Of a stretch of 5,972 nucleotides of DNA, positions 1 through 4,757 are shown piece by piece. This stretch comes from Acidobacteriota bacterium. Its GTDB lineage: Bacteria; Acidobacteriota; Vicinamibacteria; Vicinamibacterales; Fen-181. Under the pieces are notes generated by a model. That model made no database searches. It was given only the letters and a program-made list of their open reading frames with translations, and had not been told where the DNA came from. Location of the stretch: contig PMKG01000188.1 of assembly GCA_003157675.1 (NCBI GenBank), positions 1,230 to 7,201 on the forward strand. Direction: 5' to 3'. Made by a program: the position numbers and the translations under genes. Positions within the stretch are counted from its first letter, which is position 1, and every line of letters begins with the position of its first letter.

Positions 1-204
1 TGCACCTTCTGCATCCAGCGGACGAGGGCGAAGAACGGCCGCTACCCGGCGTGCGTCGAGGTGTGCCCGGTCGGCGCGCGGAAGTTCGGTAACCTCCTCG
101 ACCCCGAGAGCGAGATCCGCTACATCATCGAGAACAAGCGCGTGCTGGTGCTGAAGGAAGAGCTCAACACGGTGCCCAAGTTCTTTTATTTCTACGCGAC
201 GTAG
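1..204 (+). CDS. [4Fe-4S] ferredoxin-type electron-transfer subunit (DsrO/HmcB/HybA-like), 3' end only
   Basis: The reading frame is open from base 1 to a TAG at 202-204 and gives the last 67 residues of a protein whose start lies outside the window. The visible part opens on a cysteine and carries CxxC (C1, C4), then C18-x3-C22-P, the classic last cluster motif of DmsB/HybA/DsrO-type multi-cluster ferredoxins (CTFC, then PACVEVCPVGAR). The stretch after it (KFGNLLDPESE, then VLVLKEEL and a short aromatic tail) is the usual end of this family. There is no C-terminal membrane helix, unlike HybA. Such subunits pass electrons between a catalytic or multihaem subunit and an NrfD-type quinone-reactive membrane protein. 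That partner follows after only 9 bp, so the two are surely co-transcribed. The exact complex (Dsr, Hmc, hydrogenase, molybdoenzyme or alternative complex III type) cannot be decided from this fragment. Confidence 0.9.
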   Translation, partial: CTFCIQRTRAKNGRYPACVEVCPVGARKFGNLLDPESEIRYIIENKRVLVLKEELNTVPKFFYFYAT

Positions 205-213
205 AGGTGCGCG

Positions 214-1491
214 GTGAACACCCTCCAGCTGTTCTCACGATTCGTGGCCGGGAGCCTTCGGCTGGTACTGCGCGGCAACCGCCCCTACTGGGCGTGGATC
301 GCCGGGCTCCTGATCCTGATCGCGTCGGGCGTCCTGGCCTATGCGAACCAGGTGCGGACCGGCCTCATCGTCACCGCGATGCGCGACCAGGTGAGCTGGG
401 GCTTCTACATCGGCAACTTCACGTTCCTGGTGGGCGTGGCGGCCGCCGCGGTCGTGCTGGTGATCCCGGCCTACGTGTACAACTGGAAGCCGATCCGCGA
501 GATCGTCGTCTACGGCGAGCTGCTGGCGCTGAGCGCGATCGTGATGTGCCTGCTGTTCGTGACGGTCGACATCGGCCGGCCCGATCGCTACTGGCACCTC
601 GTGCCGTTTGTCGGGCACCTGAACTTCCCGCAGTCGCTGCTGGCCTGGGATGTGCTGGTGCTCAACGTCTACTTCCTCATCAACTTCACCGTCGTCACGC
701 ACATCGTCTACCGGGCGTACCACGGCCACCACTACAACCCCCGGATTGTCGTGCCGCTGGTGCTGCTGTCGATCCCGATGGCCGTCGGGATCCACACGGT
801 GACGGCGTTCCTCTACAACGGGCTGGCGGCGCGGCCGTACTGGAACTCGTCGATCCTGGCGCCACAGTTCCTCGCGTCGGCCTTCTGCTCGGGGCCCGCC
901 ATCCTGCTGGTGGTCCTGCAGCTGCTCAGGAAGTTCACCTCGTTCGAGATCCAGGACGAGGCCATCCACAAGATCGCCGAGCTGATGGCCTACGCGATGT
1001 TCCTGAACCTCTTCCTCCACGGGGCGGAGGCGTTCAAGGAGTACTACTCGAACACCGAGCACCTGCTGTACACGCGGTATTGGTACCAGGGGCTCGGCGC
1101 GCACCGGACGCTCGTGCCGTACGCGTGGGCGGCGGTCACGCTGAACGTGGTGTCGTTCGCGCTGTTCATCACGCCGCGGATGCGGCGCAACTGGATCACG
1201 CTCAACATCGGCTGCCTGGCGACCTACGCCGGCTGCTACATCGAGAAGGGGATGGGGCTCATCATCCCCGGGCTGACGCCCGACACGCTCGGCGAGATCT
1301 ACCAGTACTATCCGACGCTCACCGAATTGCGGGTGGCGGCCGGCGTCTTCGCGCTCGGGTTCCTCGTCTTCACGCTGATGCTGAAGGTGGTGGTGCCGAT
1401 CTCGCTCGGCGAATTCCAGCGGGCGACGGCGGTGGGCGGTAACCCCGCCCTTCGGCAAGCTCAGGGCACCCCGAGCGGAGTCGAGGGGTAA
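214..1491 (+). CDS. NrfD/PsrC-family quinone-interacting membrane subunit (DsrP/HmcC-like)
   Basis: This 425-residue polytopic protein has about ten hydrophobic segments, near residues 26-46, 62-89, 97-119, 137-165, 178-204, 213-240, 253-275, 301-322, 329-353 and 371-398. That matches the ten-helix NrfD-like proteins DsrP, HmcC and HybB. Family features include GLIVTAMRDQVSWGFYIG entering helix 2, a glutamate in YGE (E102) and the DIGRPDR turn after helix 3 (119-125). These proteins exchange electrons and protons between membrane quinone and an attached iron-sulfur subunit, here the protein ending at 204. The GTG start at 214 is preceded by AGAGG at 203-207 with a 6-nt gap, overlapping the upstream stop. 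A GTG at 207 opens only a shadow frame. The last 14 residues (412-425) are encoded by a palindromic repeat, so the ancestral C-terminus was probably near residue 405-411. The subfamily is inferred by resemblance only; the family is near certain. Confidence 0.92.
   Translation: MNTLQLFSRFVAGSLRLVLRGNRPYWAWIAGLLILIASGVLAYANQVRTGLIVTAMRDQVSWGFYIGNFTFLVGVAAAAVVLVIPAYVYNWKPIREIVVYGELLALSAIVMCLLFVTVDIGRPDRYWHLVPFVGHLNFPQSLLAWDVLVLNVYFLINFTVVTHIVYRAYHGHHYNPRIVVPLVLLSIPMAVGIHTVTAFLYNGLAARPYWNSSILAPQFLASAFCSGPAILLVVLQLLRKFTSFEIQDEAIHKIAELMAYAMFLNLFLHGAEAFKEYYSNTEHLLYTRYWYQGLGAHRTLVPYAWAAVTLNVVSFALFITPRMRRNWITLNIGCLATYAGCYIEKGMGLIIPGLTPDTLGEIYQYYPTLTELRVAAGVFALGFLVFTLMLKVVVPISLGEFQRATAVGGNPALRQAQGTPSGVEG
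1448..1488. repeat. Imperfect palindromic dispersed repeat overlapping the NrfD-type gene 3' end
   Basis: The left arm CCCTTCGGCAAGCTCAGGG and the right arm CCCCGAGCGGAGTCGAGGGG are imperfect inverted copies separated by only CA. Pairing is good at both ends (CCCTTCGGC against a GTCGAGGGG-type arm) and in the middle (GCTC/GAGC), with one bulge and a few mismatches. From memory, this is a frequent small repeat in high-GC environmental bacterial genomes, often mistranslated as LRQAQGTPSGVEG-like peptides. Here it is read in frame as residues 412-425 of the upstream gene, whose TAA follows immediately at 1489-1491. It could also fold as a 3' hairpin in the mRNA. Its dispersed nature cannot be shown from one copy. 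Confidence 0.7.
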
Positions 1492-1604
1492 AGGGTCGCC
1501 CTACGCACGATCCTGACACCGGTGCCAAGGGTCATCAGATAGAGCAGGGCTTCAGCCCTGCTTTACTCCGAACCACTCCCGTCGTCCTCACGTCTATTAC
1601 CGGC
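1492..1604. other. Intergenic region between the respiratory operon and the peptidase gene
   Basis: This 113-bp stretch has no convincing gene. It holds the hairpin at 1540-1565 and a weaker imperfect palindrome centred on CCGG at about 1511-1530 (CCTGACACC against GGTGCCAAGG, with a bulge and a mismatch). I see no clear -35/-10 pair before the peptidase start and no Shine-Dalgarno sequence close to 1605. Confidence 0.7.
1540..1565 (+). terminator. Strong hairpin after the NrfD-type gene; candidate terminator or small palindromic repeat
   Basis: AGCAGGGC (1543-1550) and GCCCTGCT (1555-1562) form a perfect 8-bp stem with a TTCA loop. The stem extends outward by G-T, A-T and T-A pairs to 11 bp over 1540-1565. 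Only a three-base T run follows, overlapping the stem extension, so the classic U-tract is weak. Its position 49 bp after the stop of the respiratory operon and 40 bp before the next start suits a terminator. The same core hairpin type also occurs, as I recall, as a dispersed intergenic palindrome in acidobacterial-like genomes, so its function is uncertain. Confidence 0.5.
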
Positions 1605-3140
1605 ATGAGTGCTCGAATCCGCCTGCTCTCGGCTTTCCTTCTTCTTGCGGCCCCCACCTTTGCGCAGCCGTCATCCACGGCGCGCAGCCAGCCGACCGCC
1701 GCCTCGGGCGCCCCGATGGCCCCTGTGACGTGGCTCGAACCGGTGCCGGGCGACAAGAGCAGCGGTCCGCCGCTCCTGAGGGAGCTCGCCCCGAGCGACC
1801 CGCGCCTGAAGGATTGCGAGCGATGGGTGGACAACGAACCCGCGCGGTTCACGCGGACGCTCATCGCGTGGGCCTGGAAGACGCTCGGCACGCCCCGAAG
1901 CTGGCCGCAGGGCCGGCTCGGGGTCCTGCTGCGGCCCGGGGGGAACAACGCGGAGTTCGGGTTTCGGCTCGAGCGGGCCGGCGCGGTCGAAGACCACTCC
2001 GACGTGCCATTCATCATCCTGGAAGCCGATCCCCGCAGCCTCAGCGACACTTTGCTCCACGAGGGCGGCCACGTGCTGCACATGATCGCCGCGCGCGGGC
2101 GCCACCCGTCGGGCGGCTGGTCGTCGGTCCCGCACACGACGTTCGCCGTCACCGACCCGCTGACGGCCATGTCCGAGGGCTACGCGATCCACTTCGAGAC
2201 GCTGCTCGGCCACTACGCGCGCGACCCCGAGGCGCGCGCCTTCTACCACCGCCTCGCGCCAGCGTTCGACCTGAAGAACAGCCGGCGGGCCGAGTTCTAC
2301 GCGCCTATCGCCGACCTGATGACGTTCTCCCAGAGCTGGGCGCGCTACCAGGCCGTGCGCGAAACCTGGCCGGCATTCGAAGGGCACGTGTACCCGGGCG
2401 AGTACCTTCGGTCCCAGTTCGACCCGGCGCGCGACCGCGCCGTGCTGAAGCCGGCAAACGCGATGGTGGCGTCGGAAGGCGTCGTGGCGTCCACGCTCTT
2501 CTGGATTTCGGCGACCCTCGCCGACCGGGCCGGCGCGAAGCCGGGCGGCGGCCTCGACCAGCCCGGGCTCCAGGCGGCCGAGCAGCAGCTTCTCGAGGCC
2601 ATCGCTTTGCTTCCCGCGCGAAACGGGTTCCGTCCCGACATCGTGGACCTGGTCTCCGCCGTCGGCGCGCCCGGCTCGCCGGAGCGAGGCGTCGCGATCT
2701 CGCGTTTCGTGAGCGTCACCCGGGGCGTGACGGCACGGCCAGAGGTTCGGGAGAAATGGGCCGCGCTCTACCGCGACGGGGTCGGCCTCGACATCAACGG
2801 CTCCAAACCGCTCTTCGCCGAAATGGACACCTTGCGAGACGGCGTCGTCGAAGCCGCGGCGAAAGACCCTCGCTCGCTCCGGACCGCGGTCGGGCCGGTC
2901 GTGCCCGTTCGCGCGCCCAAGGTGATGCTGGAACTGAAGGCCCTCGGCGAGAAGTTCCCGCTCGAATTCGATCTGAACGCGGCGGGGGATGCCGACTGGC
3001 TGGCCGCCGGCGCCGACCGCGCCGCCAGCGAGAAGATCCAGCGCGAACGCGACAAGGCCCCGTTCGCGTCGGTTGGCGATTTCGAGAAGCGGACCGGGAT
3101 GCTGCTGGCCAAGCTCGGGCTCGAGGAAATCACGCCGTAG
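1605..3140 (+). CDS. Secreted zinc-metallopeptidase-like protein with C-terminal helix-hairpin-helix-like segment
   Basis: This 511-residue protein begins with a Sec signal peptide (MSARIR, hydrophobic LLSAFLLLAA, likely cut after TFA at about residue 20), so it acts in the periplasm or outside. HEGGH at residues 152-156, in the context LLHEGGHVLH, is an HExxH zinc site. The EGYA motif at E191, 35 residues on and followed by IHFE, is well placed as the third zinc ligand, as in gluzincins (clan MA). The context resembles M3-like oligopeptidases, but the protein is shorter and the rest is not recognised. Residues from about 456 (DLNAAGDADW, later RERDKAPFASVGDFEKR) resemble a degenerate ComEA-type helix-hairpin-helix, which is unexpected in a peptidase. 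The ATG at 1605 is chosen because it gives a proper signal peptide and no upstream start codon in this frame is plausible. It lacks an obvious Shine-Dalgarno sequence. It appears to be a single-gene unit. The substrate is unknown. Confidence 0.85.
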   Translation: MSARIRLLSAFLLLAAPTFAQPSSTARSQPTAASGAPMAPVTWLEPVPGDKSSGPPLLRELAPSDPRLKDCERWVDNEPARFTRTLIAWAWKTLGTPRSWPQGRLGVLLRPGGNNAEFGFRLERAGAVEDHSDVPFIILEADPRSLSDTLLHEGGHVLHMIAARGRHPSGGWSSVPHTTFAVTDPLTAMSEGYAIHFETLLGHYARDPEARAFYHRLAPAFDLKNSRRAEFYAPIADLMTFSQSWARYQAVRETWPAFEGHVYPGEYLRSQFDPARDRAVLKPANAMVASEGVVASTLFWISATLADRAGAKPGGGLDQPGLQAAEQQLLEAIALLPARNGFRPDIVDLVSAVGAPGSPERGVAISRFVSVTRGVTARPEVREKWAALYRDGVGLDINGSKPLFAEMDTLRDGVVEAAAKDPRSLRTAVGPVVPVRAPKVMLELKALGEKFPLEFDLNAAGDADWLAAGADRAASEKIQRERDKAPFASVGDFEKRTGMLLAKLGLEEITP

Positions 3141-3143
3141 GCC

Positions 3144-3175
3144 GGCGCTACACGCTGGTTCCAGTGGCACGCGCC
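3144..3175 (+). terminator. Possible hairpin just downstream of the peptidase stop
   Basis: Three bases after the stop, GGCGC (3144-3148) can pair with GCGCC (3171-3175). Inside, CGCTGG (3153-3158) pairs with CCAGTG (3161-3166), including one G-T pair, across a two-base TT loop and a symmetric 4x4 internal loop. There is no following T-run, so an intrinsic terminator is not well supported. It may protect the 3' end of the mRNA or be chance in GC-rich DNA. Confidence 0.27.
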
Positions 3176-3271
3176 TCCTGGCTCGCCATTTGTTACTGAT
3201 GAGCCTAAAATCTCTCCTTTCGCCCCCCCGGCCGCCCCGGGCGTAAACATCTGACGCCGCAGGGTCGTAGA

Positions 3272-3286
3272 ACCCTGTTACAGGGT
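3272..3286. promoter_or_regulatory. Perfect 15-bp palindrome, candidate operator for the efflux operon
   Basis: ACCCTGT, a central T and ACAGGGT make a perfect dyad with 7-bp arms, 70 bp before the GTG at 3357. A third copy of the half-site, CAGGGT at 3260-3265, lies just upstream and can pair with ACCCTG at 3272-3277 around a 6-nt loop, so two mutually exclusive hairpins are possible. Short odd-length dyads like this are typical binding sites for dimeric repressors such as TetR/AcrR, MarR or GntR types, which often control RND pumps. No regulator gene is visible in the window, and the assignment is inference from symmetry and position. Confidence 0.4.
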
Positions 3287-3345
3287 GTCGATCACACTCG
3301 AATTCGCGCCCCTTCACCACGTCACCACTGTTCATTAGATTACTT

Positions 3346-3349
3346 GGAG
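3346..3349 (+). promoter_or_regulatory. Ribosome binding site deciding the adaptor start
   Basis: GGAG lies 7 nt before GTG 3357 and 13 nt before the in-frame ATG 3363. The spacing favours the GTG. A further in-frame GTG at 3390 would give a more ordinary 23-residue lipoprotein signal peptide but has only a weak GAG 3 nt upstream. Confidence 0.5.
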
Positions 3350-3356
3350 TTCGTCT

Positions 3357-4751
3357 GTGTTCATGACTCCTCCCTGCGTTCCCGAGTGTGTGAGCGCCGC
3401 TCGTCGGTTTGGCCTTCCCTATTTCGCCTGCCTGGCGGTCGTGCTGCTGGCGGTCGGCTGCAGCGGAACTCCGGCCCAAAGCGCCGCGAGCGGTGGCGGT
3501 AGCGGTCGAGGTGGACGCGGGGGGCGGGGCGGCGGCGGGGCCGCGCAACCGGTGGTGACCGCCAGGGTTTCTCAGCGAGACGTGCCGGTCGAAATCGTCG
3601 CGGTCGGGAACGTCGAGGCCTACTCCACCATCTCGGTCAAGTCACAGGTGACCGGCGAGCTGCAGCGGGCGTACTTCCGCGAAGGCGACGTGGTGAAGAA
3701 GGGAGACCGGCTCTTCACCATCGACCCGCGGCCGCTCGAAGCGTCCCTGAAGCAGGCGGAGGCCTCTCTCGCCCGGGACGAGGCCCTGCTCAACCAGGCA
3801 GAAGCGCAAATCGCGCGTGACAAGGCCAACGCGGAATACCAGCAAATCACGGCCGACCGCCAGACGAAACTCGCCGCTCGGGGCCTGATCTCGAAAGACG
3901 CCAGCGAGCAGTCCCGGGCCGCAGCCGACGCGACGCTCGGGACGATCACGGCCGACAAGGCGGCGTATGAAAGCGCCAGGGCCCAGCTCGTGATGCAGCA
4001 GTCGGTGGTGGACATCGCCAAGGTCCAGCTCAGCTATGCGGACATCCGCTCGGCAATCAATGGCCGGACCGGCAGCAACACCGTCAAGCCGGGCAACCTC
4101 GTCAGCGCCGACTCCACCGAGCTGGTGACGATCACCCAGCTGCAGCCGGTGTACGTGACGTTCGCGGTGCCCGCGGTGCACCTGCCGACCGTCAAGGAGC
4201 ACGTCGGCAAGGACCCGCTGTTGGTCATGGCGGCATCGCCTGAAGCGGGCGGTCAGCCGATCGAAGGACGCCTGACGTTCGTGGACAACGCGGTCGATCA
4301 GGCATCCGACACGATCAAGCTCAAGGCGACGTTTCCGAACGCAGATCTCCGGCTCTGGCCCGGGCAGTTCACTCGCGTCACCCTGCGACTGACCACGTTG
4401 TCGAACGCGACGGTCGTTCCGAGCCAGGCCGTTCAGACCGGTCAGGACGGTCAGTTCGTCTTCGTCGTGAAGCAGGACTCCACCGTGGACGTGCGTCCCG
4501 TCACGGTCGCCCAACGGATCGGCGAAACCGTCGTGATCGGCAAGGGACTCACCCCCGGCGAGCGGATCGTTACGGAGGGGCAGCTTCGCCTGGAGCAAGG
4601 GACGCGCATCCAGGCCACCGACAGCGCCGGCCGAGCCACCGGCGGCGCCGGAAGTCGAGGCGGTCGCGGCCGGGGGGGGCGCGGCCAGGGTGGCGGTCAG
4701 GGCCAGACCGGCGGCGCTCGGAGCGGACAGGGCCGACAGGGCGGGCAGTAG
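3357..4751 (+). CDS. mdtA: RND efflux periplasmic adaptor (membrane fusion) lipoprotein, MdtA-like
   Basis: This 464-residue protein links an inner-membrane RND pump to an outer-membrane channel. A hydrophobic leader ends in the lipobox AVGC with the lipidated cysteine at residue 35, so it is probably anchored in the inner membrane and exported to the periplasm. In order it has the first half of the lipoyl domain (about 88-126, including REGDVVKKGD), an alanine-rich alpha-hairpin coiled coil (about 127-222), and the returning lipoyl half with YADIRSAINGRTG (from 227). A beta-barrel follows (about 255-349, VTITQLQPVYVTF and later LWPGQF), then a membrane-proximal domain (about 350-418). The barrel and proximal parts resemble E. 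coli MdtA more than AcrA. Two low-complexity segments are odd: residues 46-61 (GGGSGRGGRGGRGGGG) and a 43-residue tail (422-464) with 20 glycines, 7 arginines and 6 glutamines. The pump gene follows after 6 bp. The start is uncertain among 3357, 3363 and 3390. Confidence 0.93.
   Translation: MFMTPPCVPECVSAARRFGLPYFACLAVVLLAVGCSGTPAQSAASGGGSGRGGRGGRGGGGAAQPVVTARVSQRDVPVEIVAVGNVEAYSTISVKSQVTGELQRAYFREGDVVKKGDRLFTIDPRPLEASLKQAEASLARDEALLNQAEAQIARDKANAEYQQITADRQTKLAARGLISKDASEQSRAAADATLGTITADKAAYESARAQLVMQQSVVDIAKVQLSYADIRSAINGRTGSNTVKPGNLVSADSTELVTITQLQPVYVTFAVPAVHLPTVKEHVGKDPLLVMAASPEAGGQPIEGRLTFVDNAVDQASDTIKLKATFPNADLRLWPGQFTRVTLRLTTLSNATVVPSQAVQTGQDGQFVFVVKQDSTVDVRPVTVAQRIGETVVIGKGLTPGERIVTEGQLRLEQGTRIQATDSAGRATGGAGSRGGRGRGGRGQGGGQGQTGGARSGQGRQGGQ
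4672..4679 (+). repeat. G8 homopolymer inside the adaptor's 3' coding end
   Basis: Eight consecutive G bases sit within the Arg/Gly-rich tail codons (CGG GGG GGG CGC) of the adaptor. Such tracts are prone to slipped-strand mispairing and to sequencing error. A one-base change would alter only the low-complexity tail and its stop, leaving the folded domains intact. Confidence 0.9.
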
Positions 4752-4757
4752 GTCGCT

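Larger units (their letters stand above)
3141..3356. other. Intergenic region upstream of the efflux operon
   Basis: This 216-bp stretch is the likely promoter region of the efflux genes. It is locally AT-richer in places (around 3188-3220 and 3329-3345) than the coding DNA. It contains the hairpin at 3144-3175, a C-rich tract at 3221-3243, the 15-bp palindrome at 3272-3286 and a Shine-Dalgarno-like GGAG at 3346-3349. I find no convincing gene. A 15-codon frame starting with ATG at 3199 has no coding features. Confidence 0.7.

Noticed and set aside
235..1458. Long open frames on the opposite strand across the NrfD-type gene, and similar ones across the peptidase and adaptor genes
   Set aside because: They are rich in Arg, Asp, His and Val with no recognisable domains, as expected for antisense shadows of high-GC genes. 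The + strand frames carry clear family motifs.
1562..1600. Possible promoter TTTACT with TATTAC before the peptidase gene
   Set aside because: The boxes are 27 bp apart and the second lies 4 bp before the start codon, so the geometry does not fit a promoter for this gene.
3221..3243. GC-only hairpin (CGCCC against GGGCG) as a terminator
   Set aside because: The stem is 5 bp with a 13-nt loop, there is no T-run on either side in the right orientation, and GC-rich DNA forms such pairs by chance.
3199..3246. Fifteen-codon frame ATG to TAA in the intergenic region
   Set aside because: It has no ribosome binding site and a proline-rich translation that simply reflects the C-rich tract.
3313..3341. 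Sigma-70-like boxes TTCACC and TAGATT with a 17-bp spacer before the adaptor gene
   Set aside because: Each box matches only four of six consensus bases. The implied transcription start falls on the Shine-Dalgarno sequence at 3346-3349, leaving no usable leader for the 3357 start.
3373..3410. Twin-arginine signal in the adaptor leader (AARRFGL)
   Set aside because: The flanking residues do not fit the SRRxFLK pattern, and the lipobox with an ordinary hydrophobic core suits Sec export.
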